A stretch of DNA of 64,000 bases from Lunularia cruciata (GCA_948567375.1 OX419755.1:45203001-45267000), one strand, 5' to 3'; numbered from the stretch's first letter, positions 1-12,971 are shown. Numbers and translations are program-made. The notes: generated by a model from the sequence alone, not told the origin.

Positions 1-424
1 CAAAGGAAAACTACTTGACATTTGTCGTTGCAAGTTCGATTTTTATAGAGTTGCGCTTCTTTGTCTTTCTTCACTTCGAGTTTCTACCAAGAAATCACAC
101 CTCCTTCATGCACCTGTCACTATCAATCAACCTTTGCACGTATGGGCCACCGGTTTTTGAACGGTCCCTTCTTGAATTTCTCACCCGGATGAAAGGTTGT
201 TAGACTGTCTTTGCCTCCGGTTGAGCTCCCCCCAATATGAAGACAATTTACTTCAGGTTGTATGCTGACAGGGCATTTCCGAGTACTTTGCCTTATGACT
301 CGAAGTCACTTTACTTTAGGTTTCATCCCAAAGACTCTTTTCTTCGCCTTCTTCTGCCATACAGGCGCAATCCAACTTCTCTATACACTTCTTCTTCTTT
401 ATTTTGAAAATAAAATAAAATGTG
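1..424. other. no recognisable gene
   Basis: Short open frames occur here (15-203 and 262-555 on +), but neither resembles a protein I know, and the second runs into a retrotransposon remnant. Similarity to the family-D element begins near 425. I see nothing else I can name. Confidence 0.5.
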
Positions 425-429
425 GGCAC

Positions 430-789
430 CACATATACCTACAAGAGACCGCACCAATGATACTTTATGTTATTATAGGCCACACTATCTTGAGATCTTT
501 TGAGGTTTTGCTTTCTAGAGTCCTTGTGTTGGAAGGACATGATTGCGTAATTTAGAAGGATCATATGTGCAATTGTATGCCATGCCACCTCCCAAACATT
601 GATGGCACTAGGGACCCAAGTTTGGTACTTGTACATGCAAGTTTGTGGTGTATGTTATCCGGCTCTTCTGGTGGAGTTGCTACTATGTTAGTGTGTGATA
701 GCTATTTGAGAGGATGGCATATGGTATGTTTGACTCCTCCCCTCATGGTGGCTCCTCAAGGACAATGGTTATATCCTAGATGTACTTGA
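430..789 (+). pseudogene. integrase tail and PHD finger remnant (copy 1)
   Basis: The frame ending at 789 aligns with the last residues of the copy 2 polyprotein, including the stretches VCDS, GWH, TPPLMV and PQGQWL. Several metal-binding cysteines of the C4HC3 PHD pattern are lost: the second cysteine is Ser, the fourth is Tyr and the seventh is Tyr. The protein could not fold as a zinc finger. The stop at 787-789 matches the natural end of the copy 2 frame. The open reading frame at 565-789 is therefore a decayed retrotransposon end, not a separate small gene. Confidence 0.8.
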
Positions 790-958
790 CCTTTAGCTAG
801 TTCACCCTTTATATGGTATAGATTGCAAATATACAACTAATAATAGGGCTTGATAGCACTCATCCTCTTGATCTTTGCCTACCATAGTTATACCATATAC
901 TTGGAGTAAGGTGGCTATCTGGAGTTAGAGGGACCTAACCACTTACCAAGAGAGGAGA

Positions 959-1646
959 TTGTGGCACTTTAGAATTCATGTTTGACTTATGTGTGAGTTG
1001 TACCTTTATAGTATTTGATGTTGATAGCAATGTATGTTGTGTAGTTATGTATATATATGCATGACAACTATCATGAAATTTGTGGTGTCAAAGCTAGATT
1101 GCTCAAATGTTGGAGTAGTAGTGTTGGTAGTCATAGGTATTTTGGTAATTACATAGACTACTTATTGATAGTCTCATTTCATGTTTAGTGTATTGATCAC
1201 ATGGTAAGATTGACGCCATCACTTGCACCATTCACACCGTTGGTAGTTGGTTGTGCCGTCAACAAGACCATTAGAGCTAGTGACCTAGGTCAAAATCAAG
1301 GGTATACCTTCAAAATATAACTCTAAAGAGCTTACTTCTTTGATGTTGAGCCTTTGAGTTCTTGGCTCTAGTGGATAGAGGCTGACAAGTATCACCTAGA
1401 GTCTCTTAGCTAGAGTGGGTGTAGCTTCATTATAATCAGTGCCTTATTGTTGGCAGAGTGATTGAATGAATGATCAAGTTCTGATATGTTTGAGTGTAAT
1501 TCAAGTTGATGAAGAATTGATAATTGTGGCACTTTAGAGTTCATGTATGACTTATGTGTGAGTTGTGCTTCTATGGTCTTTGATGTTGACAATGATGTAT
1601 GTTGTGTAACAATGTATGCATGTATGTTGTGTAACAATGCATGACA
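959..1646 (+). repeat. family-D 3' terminal repeat, A-core-A (copy 1)
   Basis: A purine-rich tract (about 948-958) is followed by block A (959-1066), the dinucleotide AC, the core block (1069 to about 1523) and a second block A (about 1524-1646) ending in GCATGACA. The second A holds a small internal duplication near 1609-1640. The order matches copy 2 at 49574-50236. Confidence 0.8.
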
Positions 1647-1689
1647 ATTGGCCTAATTCAAAGGATACCACAAAGTATAGTCATTTAAT

Positions 1690-3732
1690 AGATTGATAAA
1701 TTTTTACCAATGGGTCATCTACTACTATACTCATGTAGCCACACCATTGATGACCTCTTGGGGAAGACCTCAAGCTTTCAATGGACCACTAAACACAAAG
1801 AAAATTTTTAGAAGCTAAAATATATGGTGTCTTCAAGACCCATTCTTCAACCATATTGTCCTTAACTACCTTGTGTGGTTAATTTCAATGCTTCTAACTT
1901 TTCAATTGGAGTTGTGTTGCAACATGAATTTCTTGATGGGTTACATCCCATTGCCTTTGTGTCTTGATGACAAGATATCACAAAAAGGAATTACTTTGCT
2001 CAAGATTCAGAAAAACTAGCAATAATATAGGTCACCAAGGTATAAAGGCATTATCTCTTGAGGAAACAAATGATCATGCCAACAGATCACAAACCCTTGT
2101 TGCAGATATTACATTTGGAGCACATGAAGAGTCAATATCATCAATGGGAGGAACAACTATAGTTTTTTGACCTCAAACTTGAGTACAATCTGATAAGTTC
2201 CATGTCATCTTTGATACCCTACACAATGACCTGATTTGAAATCTTTACCTCTCATCATGATGGCAATTACAATAGTATCAATAGACTCAAAAGTCCAAAT
2301 CAATTTTAGGACCGCTTTACAACAACCCTTTCTTTTAGATAGTGCAAGGTCATCTTGTAGCACACAACAAGGAATACAATACCTTCTCCTTCAAGGAAGG
2401 CCTTCTATTTTGTGAGAATGGGATCTATATTCTAGCCAATGATGATTTATGACTTGTGCACCTTCAAGAAGCCTATAACTTACCAATCATTGGTCACATG
2501 GGTATGGACAAGACCTTGGATACCCTGCAATGCCAATGGTGGTGGCCTAACATGGCATGAGATGTTTGAAAGTTTGTTCAATCCTGTGAGAGCTGCCAAT
2601 GCAACAAGACCAACGACCAAAAGCCGAGTGGATTCTTTCAACCACTTCCTATCCTATTTGCTTGATAATAACAAGTGAGCTTAGATCTCATCACATCCTT
2701 GCCCAAGACAACAAAAGGTCACACAACAATCATGGTGTTTGTTGATAATAATCAAATCCATTTGACATTAATATATGATATAGTGGATGTTCCAACACTG
2801 GCTTAAATCTACTTGACAATGTCTTCAATCATCATGGGATACCTTGTGTACTCATCTCCAATCATGATCTTTTAGCTACTCAGCACAACAATTGCTTTAT
2901 CCATGGTCTATCATCCTCAAACTGATAGACAAACCAAATATGCAAATTGCACCTTGGAGGATATGATTTATGCCTTTGTCAACATTCACTATACCAATTG
3001 GGATGAATGTCTTGTGATTGTTGAGTTTACCTACAATAATTCCAAACAAGTAAGCATATGATTCTCTCACTTCTTCCTTAATTTGGTCAAGATCTCCTTG
3101 TTCAAGATTCCTTTCTTGCTCCTCCTTCATCTCTTGTCCCTTATACTTCCACCTTCTTGATCACAATATCCCAATCCCTACAAAAAGCCAAATCTCATCT
3201 CCTTGTTGCTCAAAATTGTTAGAAACAATCTGTAGACCAACATCATCATGATCTTACCTTTCAACTTGGTGATAAGGTCATGCTTTTTTCTAGTAACCTA
3301 CTCCTCCCACTTGATTCCAAGTTCATAAACTTGCTTCTAATTGGATAGGTCCATTTGATGTCACCCAAATCATTTCTCTTATTGCTTATCAACTTGCTTT
3401 GCTTTGTTATATGTGAATATACCTTATCTTTCATCCTTCTAAGTTTTAACTCTTTGTTTCTAATCCATCTTCCTTTTCCTCTCATATCTAACCTCTTCCT
3501 CCTCTTATCCCTAGTAACAATCATGAGGAATATGAAGTTGATTGTATCTTTACACATCACTACATTCAACATGACCACCAACAACATATTGAGTACAAAG
3601 TCTTTTGGAAAGGGTGTCTCTTCATGATGCCACTTTGGAGTCTCTTTCTCATCTCCAAAATGCAAAAATAGCCATTTAGGAGTTTGAATCTTCCATGGTG
3701 ACAAGGATGTCACCAACTAGCGGTGGAGAAGA
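1690..3732 (+). mobile_element. Ty3/gypsy (family Y) RT-RNaseH-integrase remnant
   Basis: Read across many stops and frame changes, this stretch gives a chromovirus-like pol. There is a connection/RNase H start near 1750-1960 (DLLGKTSSFQWT, then a GVVLQHE-like strand), and the integrase zinc finger and core between about 2450 and 3060, including a block reading MVYHPQTD near 2905. The catalytic Glu expected shortly after that block is Lys. A C-terminal segment runs to about 3720, where a purine-rich tract (AGCGGTGGAGAAGA) abuts the following LTR. No part is intact. There is no gag or protease in view. Confidence 0.65.
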
Positions 3733-4168
3733 CTAACAAAATATCAAATAGGCCAAATTAGCCAAGAATTATAAGAATATTCTAGAAGCATCTAGGAAGC
3801 TACTTGGTGCCTTCCAGGTATTGGGTTATATGCATGCCAAGTGGTGACTTCTAGGAAGAAGCTTCTGCCAAGTAGGTGGCTTCTAGAAAGAAGCTTCTTG
3901 GGAAGCTTCCGACTAACTTTGCTTGCATGCCAAGTAGGCGGTTTTTAAAAGGAAGCTTCTTGAGAAGCTTTTTGGTTAGTTTGATTTGCACTCTAAGAAG
4001 ATGGTTTTTAGGAAGCTTCTCAAGAGCCTTGTATATTCCTGATAATACCAAAATGAAAACTCATGCTAGGCATTTGGAGTTTCTTTCATTCAAGAGTCCC
4101 AATGTGATCTTTCACCTTGATATTTTATTCTCCTATTTCTTCTTGGGTCTCTTACACTACTTCTAAGA
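3733..4168 (+). repeat. family-Y LTR (3' LTR of the preceding remnant)
   Basis: This follows directly on the purine tract of the family-Y remnant and matches the reverse complement of about 26130-26545. Both are rich in short AAGCTTC/GAAGCTT palindromes and share a block reading CTAGGCATTTGGAG. It stops abruptly at 4168, where the minus-strand family-D copy 3 begins. The TATA-like stretch clear in the other copy is degraded here. Confidence 0.65.
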
Positions 4169-7100
4169 ACTCTCTCTCATACAAAATATATTTTGCCTCC
4201 AATGAGTTGTTGGAACAACTAGCATAGGCCACCACCAACTCCTTCCCCTCATCATCTTGTTAGGTGAGCATTGCTTTAAGCCCCCATGTACTCCAATTGA
4301 TATGAACATGGAATGGTTGTCTTTGAATTGCTCTCTTAAGTATAAGAGCAAATATCAACATCTCCTTGATAATCAATAGCCCAAAATTTTGTCTTGGACT
4401 TTTCCTCCTCTTTGATTAGCAATTGATGAATTCGTCTCAAAGACCCAAAGTACCAAAATCTTTGCATGCCCAACTGCATCAAAGATCTCCTCTAATGTAA
4501 GTATAACATACCAATCAGCCCTAGTTTGTTGGTTAATAGGATGGTAATCTCTACATATCTACCTATTTGTGTAGTTGCCATGCATATCCTCCTTGGCTAG
4601 TACCATTTTAGCTAAGGTATACTCTCCATGTGAAATCTCTACCAAACTAGCTTAAAAAATATCTCTACTCTAGCTCTAAATCATTCTTCACGTCATTTAT
4701 TGGTAAGGATGTAAAAAAATTAGTGTATCACTAGTCAACTCAATTTGAATATTAGGTCCTTTTAGAGCACCCAAATCCTTCATATTGACAAAAAAAAATA
4801 TTTTTTAGCTCCTCAAGAACGTCCAAACTCTTTGCCTTTTCCCTCTTGTAAGCTTGGGTCCAATGTTTAGCTCCCAAGTATCCTCTATAGTTGATGTAGG
4901 AGTGGAAAAAAAACTGAAAGGCTACTACACCAGGCCCTTGGAAACAATAATGTCATGCCTCAACAGCTAGAGTTCCCAACCTCAAAGCAAAAAACTCCCT
5001 CTACTTTGGTTGCTAGCTCCACATATCATCTAGCTACATCCCAATTAGATTAAGAGTGTATCCCAAGAAGACCTTGCTCACCTAGATATACCTCAAGTAG
5101 ATCACTCTCATTACTAACCATATGATTTGTCTTAAGAATACCATGCCTACTCAGTCCATTACCCCAAGCATATGCTTGAATTATCTTGATAGGCATAGAG
5201 TTCACAAGTGTTAGAATGGTGATGTCTATCAAGCACATCCTATGTTACTTTTCCAAGCCAAGGCTCACAATCTAGGTCAAATAGTTTAGGTCCATAGCCT
5301 AACATAACTTGGTACTTAGATGCCTCTAACATTATTGAAATGGTGGTAATACCAATACAAAAATCCAATCACTTGCTCTCTCTCATTGGTATTGAGCTCC
5401 ACCAATCATCATAATTATGAGTCCAAAACAAGTCCAAGACCTCTCTCTTGAAAAACATGTGAGCTTAGGAAACTCATAAGTGTGGGTAAAGTGCTTTTGG
5501 GCTACCCAAAAAGGTTCACCACTACTATGGATGACCTATTAGCCACTACCACTATTTGAGACTAGTGCTTAACATCCAAGATATCATCAACAATAAGGTG
5601 GACTAGCCTTTGAATTCCATCATAAACATGCTATAAAACCTTTCTAGGTACAAAGTTCATCCACAAAAAGCAAAGATAATGGGTCCGTGATCCAACTCTT
5701 GCTATATCCATCAACATGCCAAGTCCCATCCAAGAATGGACTTGATGTGTACTTGTTACTGCCTTTGTGCAAGAATCACCTATCAAATGGACGTTCTCCA
5801 ATATATTGGCTAGAAATTGGCCCAATGAACATGGAGATGCTATAATATCTCCCAATACACACTAAACTCTTATGTATATGGGTGGTGGAGAGTTGAGAGA
5901 AAGGATGTGTTTTTAGTTTTAGGAGTCTTGAGTGGGAAGAGGACGTAAGGAATGAAAGTTGTAGAAGAGCATAGGCACATGAGCATTGGAAGAAGCACTT
6001 AAGCAAGAGATGTCATGTGCTCCCAATCTGCCACTCCCAAATTCTTTTCTCATTAGGCTTTAGATTCTATACCGTGATGAAATTTGGGTTGGATGGTAGC
6101 ACAATTTGAGCATGTATTCATCAACTCAATGATGGGAAGCCCAAATCCAATTGTTCTTCTTGTGCTTACTTATGAATAAGTCAAGTATTTGACAATCTAT
6201 GTGCTCTTATGGACGAAGAAGAACTTAATCTTGTTCAACGGCTTCAAGTTGGAGTTGTGGGGTCCATTTTGGCAAAAAGAGAACCACCTAAATGACAAAA
6301 ATGTAAGGGATTGGGTCTCAAGAAGAGAACTCTAGAGTTCTTTAACCATTGGAGGAGTTAGTGAGAGAACATTCAAGAAGAGAAGACAATAGTTGGAGAG
6401 AGGAGATAATAGGCTCCAATTTAGAAATAGAAACCAAGTGATTTGAGTAGATTCTCAAGGGGATATGATCAATTGAATTGAGGGAGTAGAATTCATGATC
6501 ATGTGGACAAATTGGACAATTAGGGAGCCTCCTAAGACATTTTTTGATATGTTAGTGGGATTAGAGAGTAGAAAGAGTGCTTATATTGTTGAGCACAAGA
6601 AATTCTAGTTTTAGATCAATCTCAAATCAGATCTGGTTAATTGAAATTGGAGCTTTTGGGAAGTTAAGTGTTAGAGATAAGTTGATGGCCAGGTTTGGAG
6701 TTTTGGCCACTCCTCAAGTTATGGTTCAAATCACTTTATGAAAATTTCCAATATTTTTTGTGTTTAAGTCTTGCACCTCTACATAAAGGTTTTATATGAA
6801 TTCCTTAACTAGGGAATTTAGGATCTTGGATCAAGTATACTTGGGTTTATAGAGCTCACAAGTTAGCCCAACCCAAGAATTGATCCATATATAGGGATAA
6901 GGGTTTGATTAGGCTATTAAAATTTGTAAGTGTTTAGATAAGGGCACAAAAAGCTATTCTGAAAAAATTGGTGAGCTCTAGATCCATGGAGAGTGAGAGT
7001 TGATGCAACAAGTTCTATTGAAAATAATGTCATAAGCTTGTAGAGCAATTTTATCTTCAATCATGATTGATTATCAATTCTCCTATTTTTGTGACTATGA

Positions 7101-10100
7101 CTGAAGATTTTTGGTTTTTGGAGTGTTTTTGAGGATTATGTGTACCTTTGATCTTAAAATTTGGGGAAAATTACCAAGAACTAAGAGCAAACCCTCAATT
7201 AGGGATTTCAAAATTAGGGTAGAAATTATACAAAATTGGCCAAGTTTGAAGCTTATCAAAGGAGCTATATTGATCAAATTGTGGCTTGATTCATACCATT
7301 GGAAAGATTTTCTCATAGGCTTTTCATTAAGTCCTACATCATTTGAATCAAAGCAATACAAGAAATTTTACTATCATCTAAGTTGCACTGAGTTTCATTC
7401 ATTCAAGTGGCATAAACTTTCCCCACTTGGAGTACAAATTGGTTTGGAAGTTGGATTACAGCTTGGAAGAAACTTGAATTACAGATTGAAATCAGCTTGA
7501 AGATAGTGCATGAGGCTCTGAAGCTGATTTTTGCCCAAAAATCATGGAGAGTTGTTGAATTCTTATGGTTGGATCTTCTATGTGCTTGCATGCTTGGTTG
7601 TATGCACAATTGGTTTGGATTGGTGTGTGGGAATTGCACTTAGATTCTTTCCTTCTAGGAGTGTTATTTTTTTCTCCTTGGTAATTCTAGAAGTGATGAC
7701 TAGAAGACCATGATTGCATGTTAGGTTTCCTATTACTATCCTACTCGGTAGAAGGAATACTAGAAACAAGAGTGGAAGGTTTTGATGGTTGGGTAGCATA
7801 CATGATCAAACTAGTAATGAAAAATTTATATACAACCTTTGATTATAAGCTCTATAGCTAGGCATCCTAGGTGTTCCCAAAGAAAGAAAGACAAAGTACA
7901 ACAACAGGAGTTGGGTTCAAAACATTGTGAGACAATTAGGTCTAACCTCTCAACTAGCATGGCTATGTCCTTGACATGGGCATCCAAAATCACCAAATTA
8001 ATAGGATCATGTCTCTCCAAATCTTGCATCCTTAATAAGGAAGGAAGTGTCTTTTGGTAGGGTCTTTTGGTAACCTCTAACTGTTGATAATGATAATAAC
8101 TCAAGATTCTCAATAGTAATAATAACTCAATAGGCTATGTGTGCCACATGATTTAAAGAGTCTCAACTAATTGTCTCATCTCTCTCCACACACAAGTAAC
8201 TCTGAACCTATATACTTGCTTGTAGTACCATAATACCAATGTTAATCACACCAATAACTCCAATAGACATACTCTTTCTATTGGATACTTCCAAGTAATA
8301 AGTGTGGTATCAAAAGGTGACAAGATAATAGACTCCAAAGCTCCTCCTTACATTGATCTCTTGGTGGTACAAAGGCTCCACTCCAAGCTTACTACACCAA
8401 TTGATCTGCATGTTGTTGCAATACCTCCTCAAAACTCCACAATGGAACATCCAAGGTGGATAAAAGAACCCTACTCATACTCCAAATCCAAGTGATCTCC
8501 TTGGTACTAGGTTATTTTATACATGAGAATTTCGTTCCAATAAGTCACTAGGTAAAGTACTAGAACCACAAAAAGTTGAAATTGATTCTATGGTCCTTAA
8601 TTGTAGTGAGTCAAGACTACCACTACTAAAGTGCACAAGTAGCCAACATACATATCCCTCACTTGACTACCAATCTAGCTTATAGGAAGCTTTCTTTTCC
8701 CAATAATCAATGTTTCCCATGGGGTATAATATTGCTCCACCAATTAGCACATTGTATGACTTTGCTATTATTGCAATAGCATGAGCTTTCACAATAGAGC
8801 TATGAATTTGATGACTAGGCTAAGTTTGGACAATGAGATCCACATATATGATGTATTTTGTAAAACCACCTCTTTGAGATGTTTGAATCTAAAATAAACA
8901 CCTCTCTATATTTGTCTTTTGTAGCCCAAGATTGATAATTATAGCCTTTCCCAACATAAAGGGTAAAGGGTGGTGCATCAAAGTCTAATAAGACCCTTTG
9001 TGGTATATAGACCTTCCTTGAAGGTCCTACCAAATGGAAAATCTCACTAGTTGTCCAATAGTACAACTTAAGTTATGAACCAAGCTTACTCAAATGCAAG
9101 TCTAGTTGGTAACTCCTTCAAGCCAATAGTTGCTACTTTCTATAAACCATTGGTAGTTGAATGGATTCCATGTTCCTCAACCAAGTTAGCTCCATCATCA
9201 ACCATATCTACTATAGAAGAAAGAACCACATCATCCTTACTCTCACAAAGTGTGGTAGCCAACCAAAACACTAGAGTTGGGTTAACTCCCAATGTAAATA
9301 TGTCATTGTTGAGAACTAAAGGGGATATATAATCAACTAAGCCACTCCCTACATTGTATTAGACTCAATCTTTATAGTAGTAGGTGATTGACTAGAAGCT
9401 AGTCCATTATGAAATCCATTACCACCTACCATATCTACTACACTAGGATGTCTAGGAGCCATGTATGTCATATGTAGTGCCTCAAAGAGTGTGAAAGATT
9501 AGGGAAGTTTGACTTGTCTATCAACCTCTCCTCTCTATGGATCTAACTCCACTTATGCCCTTCTAGGCTCTAGAGCATATAATGCACTCCTATCATTACA
9601 AAAGATGCATCTACTTGTGTTGCTCTTCACATCAAGTCCAAGATATCTCTATCACTAACATAAGAGATGGAAGCCTCAATACTTGAAACTAATGTCCTTT
9701 GAGCTATGGCCATGCTAGCTAATCATTGCTCCAACTGCTTAATCTGAGTAGCCATAGTTGCATCAAAAGCAAAGGCATGTACTACACTCCTACTAGGTGT
9801 AGGTCCTCTACCACCTTGTTCTCCATGGTATAGAGCTCCTCTACCACTTGCCATAATAGCCCTACCACTCCGTAACTCTAGGTGAAGGTCAAAGCATTGG
9901 TCATTGTTGTGACCAAATTTTTGACAATGGTCACACCACACTATCTTTGAGTTGGTTGTGGTGCTCTAGAGATATCATGTCCATTGCTCTAAGTGCACTT
10001 TTTCTTGTGGTGAGGTCTACCACAAGTCCAACAAGCAACAACACCACTCAAGTTGCATGGACCCAAAAACAAAGGTAAGAGTCTAGTTACACTAGGCTTT

Positions 10101-11054
10101 CCAAAAGCTCTATAAGATTTGGGTTGTCTACTTTGCCGTCAAATACCAACAAGGTGTGGTGCACTTTACTACACTCTAGAAGAAATACAATTGTGGATGA
10201 GATCACCATACCAAATCCAAATGTCACCACTCTCTCTTCCAACATGTTGAGCTCAATGTGCTTAGCCAAATTAAATACCACCACCAAAGTAAGGTAAGGT
10301 AGCCTATAACAACATAACATCATGTAATCTACATTGCAACTCTTTGTCTAGGATCCCATACCAAAATTAGACTACTTGGGCTCAATAACTCATTGAGTGA
10401 AATTGATTAGTTGTCTCATGCAAGTGTATGCCTCATGTAGGCTCTATCTAGCCTTTTGCTAGAACTCTTACAAGCTTTTCAACTTGTCAATCCGCACTCC
10501 TTGGTAGTTTTGCCTCAAAAATTAGAAGAACTCCACCATGGGTTTAAACCCCAATAATACACCATCTTCTACAATGGTACCTCTACTTGTAGTAACACCA
10601 TCTTTAACTAGTGCACCTCCATTGGATACACTAATGCTACTAGAGCTAAAACTTGTGAGTATTGTTGATCTACCCCTAGAAACTAAGCTTGAAATGATAG
10701 GGATATAGTTTGGAGACCAATATTGTTTCCATAGCTCAATTTCATCCAAATGAGCTTTCTTCAACTCATGGTAGTCATCCATTGGTGGATCCTCCAAGTG
10801 TCTAAATAACACTTTCCATGCCATGAAGAGTATGAACAAAGTTGAGTTCTACATCTATTGTAGATCACCTCAACTATTAAACTCTTAAATGAAGTCATCT
10901 AACTCAATGATACACATTGTACCAAAGTAGTGTTTGGGATCTTTGGAGACCCTATAAACCTTATCCATGTCTCACAATAATGGTACAGACACACCACATG
11001 CATTTTCAATTAAATTAGCTCTTGTGTCAAATTGGAATTAATCTCCTCCCTCAT
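4169..11054 (-). pseudogene. family-D polyprotein remnant (copy 3)
   Basis: The ATG on the minus strand at 11054-11052 lies in the context CCAATGAGGGAGGAGATT, shared with copy 4 and, apart from its first base, copy 2. Recognisable pieces are gag at 10839-10522 (FMAWKVLFRHLEDPPMDDYH), a CCHC knuckle at about 9940-9900 (CDHCQKFGHNNDQC), the protease region at 9066-8815 (VLLDF), methyltransferase motif I near 8280, motif IV at about 7979-7974 (codons Pro-Cys), motif VI at 5855-5800 (ILENV), the pre-RT segment at 5238-5050, and RT at about 4700-4480. The downstream RT palm is deleted and RNase H stops at 4169. It is not translatable. Confidence 0.8.
5867..7888. mobile_element. 2-kb insertion inside the copy 3 methyltransferase
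   Basis: In copies 2 and 4 methyltransferase motifs IV and VI are about 130 bp apart. In copy 3 they are about 2.1 kb apart. The extra DNA joins the flanking family-D sequence near 5866 and 7888. It is AT-rich and has no coding frame I recognise. The longest frames, at 7111-7500 (+) and 7095-7361 (-), overlap each other and look accidental. Size and lack of coding suit a long solo LTR or a non-autonomous element, but I could not define its ends or a target duplication. Confidence 0.55.
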
Positions 11055-11621
11055 TGGGACCTAAGATACGAGCTAGTATCAAGTGCACTTTGTGTAAACC
11101 CACTACGTACTATGTCAAAATCCCTTCTAGAATTCTTGGAGAACTCCGTTGTGATAATATACTCCAAACCACAATTGTAACCACCGAGTGGCACCCCCAA
11201 GAACCACTTACTAATGTAACTCTAACTATAACAACTATACAAAGAGGAAGTGCAACTTGTACCTTGCCATCACAATGCACTCTCTCATGATATGTTAGCC
11301 ATCACTTCCTACTTCACCAAAAAAATGTAGGTTATTTGATAGTTCATCACTCCAACCTCACTACCAAGAGCACACTAGAGCACCAATGCTCTAAATATCA
11401 AGGCACCTCACACAAATATGATGCACACATAGGAAGCAAAAAGTATAGGAGGTCCAATCACAAGAAATCTAAATGATAACCCTCCATCTCATAAATCAAA
11501 ATTGGATTGACTCTACTACCATTTGACATTTGATAGAATAAGAATATCTATTTATTAATATGCAACCATGCCAAAATTAAATGAGTATATGTATTACCAA
11601 TCACTAAAACAACAAATGAAG

Positions 11622-11692
11622 GTGTACTAGTTTGCTAGGGTGCTAGTATAGGAACTAAAGATGTAAGGTTCAAACCTTATCGCACATAATCT
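11622..11692 (+). other. tRNA-like sequence in the copy 3 leader (antisense to element)
   Basis: There is a box A-like stretch (about 11627-11642) and a good box B (AAGGTTCAAACCTTA, about 11664-11678) in tRNA-like spacing. It corresponds to 41488-41556 (-) in copy 2 and 59178-59245 (-) in copy 4. The anticodon stem does not pair well and no clear acceptor stem forms, so this is not a functional tRNA gene. Confidence 0.4.
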
Positions 11693-11799
11693 TGAAGGGT
11701 GGATAAATTTTGCCAGATAATTGTCACAAACTCAACTAAACTAGCTAGCTTTCATGCAAGCAAGCTCTTCTAAGGCTTTTAAGCTTCTCTAGCCCATAC

Positions 11800-12640
11800 T
11801 TTTCAATGCCAAAATTTAGCCAAATGAGACCTTTTATCTTGCTAATTCAAAATTTGGCTAAATTAGCTAAATGAGGCATTTCTTCTTTTTACCAATTCAA
11901 AATTCAACCAAATGAGACATTCCTTCTTGCCAATTTGAAGCTTCTCCAGAATTTGGCTAATCTCCACAAATTCAAGCACTAGCTAGAGCAACTTACATCA
12001 AATTTGGGCCAACTTCAACTCCCAATGACCTCCACCAATTTAAACTACTTCTGCCAGTACCAAAATTTAGCCAAATGAGGTCTTTCTTCTTGCCAATTCA
12101 AACACTCTCTAAATTTGGCTAACCTCCACTAACTCAAGCACTAGCTAGAGAAACTTCCAACTCTTTATAACCTCTATCAACTTGACCTCCAAATTTGGAC
12201 AACCTCTACCAATGCCAAAATTGAGCTAAATAAGACCTTTCTTCTTGCCAATTCAAACTCCATCCAAATCTAGCTAACCTCCACCAACTTGAGCACTAGC
12301 TAGAGCAACCTCCATCAAACTTGGGTAACCTTTAACTCTTGATGACCTTCACCAACTCAACCTTCAAATTTGGACAACCTTTGCTAATCTCATAGACTAA
12401 ATGTTAAAATTCAACCAAATGAAACCTTTCTTCTTGCCAATTCAAAATTTAGCCAAGAGGTCTTTCTTCTTGCCAATCCAAACCCTCTCCAAATCTAGTC
12501 AATCTACACCAAATTTAGCACTAGTGAGGGCAACCTCCAATTCTTGGCAACCTTTGCAAACTCGATCTCCAAATATGGACAACCTTTGCCAATCTAACAA
12601 ACCTTCACTATAGTTAGATGACCTCTAAATCTCTAATTCA
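11800..12640 (-). repeat. degenerate tandem repeats in the copy 3 leader
   Basis: Four to five imperfect units of roughly 90-190 bp recur, marked by a block reading like CCAAATGAGACCTTTCTTC near 11815, 11905, 12065, 12220 and 12410. Neighbouring CTCCAAATTTGG and CTAGCTAGAG blocks repeat with it. Copy 4 has a comparable array at 58458-59056. Copy 2 has only short TTTGGAGGAG-type repeats at 41200-41300. Confidence 0.6.
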
Positions 12641-12971
12641 AAGGGATGTGTTCTCAAATCTGCCTCAAATTTTGCATCTTGGGCTCAATTTGTACAAAAT
12701 CTACCATGATTTCACCTTTGTGTGCTCAAACCAAACATCCACTATCTCAAATTGACTCAATTTTGAGAAATTTAGGCAATGCTTTTGCACACAGTCTACC
12801 CCAATATCAAATCTAAAAAAAAATCAAGCATAACTTTTACACACCATCCACATAATTGAAAGAGAATTGAAGTAGCAATAGTCATAGATATCAACAATCC
12901 CACCAAGCTTGGAGATACCACAAACACATTTAGTTCTAGCACCCAATCTCCTTGACCTCAATTTTTTCATG

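Larger units (their letters stand above)
425..1646 (+). mobile_element. family-D Ty3/gypsy retrotransposon, 3' fragment (copy 1)
   Basis: From about 425 the sequence follows the 3' end of copy 2 (49045-50236) nearly base for base: the region after the integrase, a PHD finger remnant, a short untranslated stretch, a purine-rich tract and the terminal repeats. Everything upstream (gag to integrase) is missing. Substitutions are mostly transitions. Its 3' terminus has the same A-core-A arrangement as copy 2, so that layout is not private to one insertion. Confidence 0.85.

Noticed and set aside
565-789. Independent small PHD-finger gene
   Set aside because: It is the decayed 3' end of a family-D element, directly followed by the element's terminal repeat, with zinc ligands lost.
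3733-4168. CRISPR-like array of AAGCTTC repeats
   Set aside because: The repeats are short, irregularly spaced and palindromic within an LTR, and the genome is eukaryotic.
7095-7500. Overlapping frames of 88 and 129 codons in the copy 3 insertion
   Set aside because: They lie on opposite strands of the same AT-rich DNA and resemble no protein I know.
11622-11692. Functional tRNA gene
   Set aside because: Box A and B are present, but the anticodon and acceptor stems do not pair, and all three occurrences lie in retrotransposon leaders.
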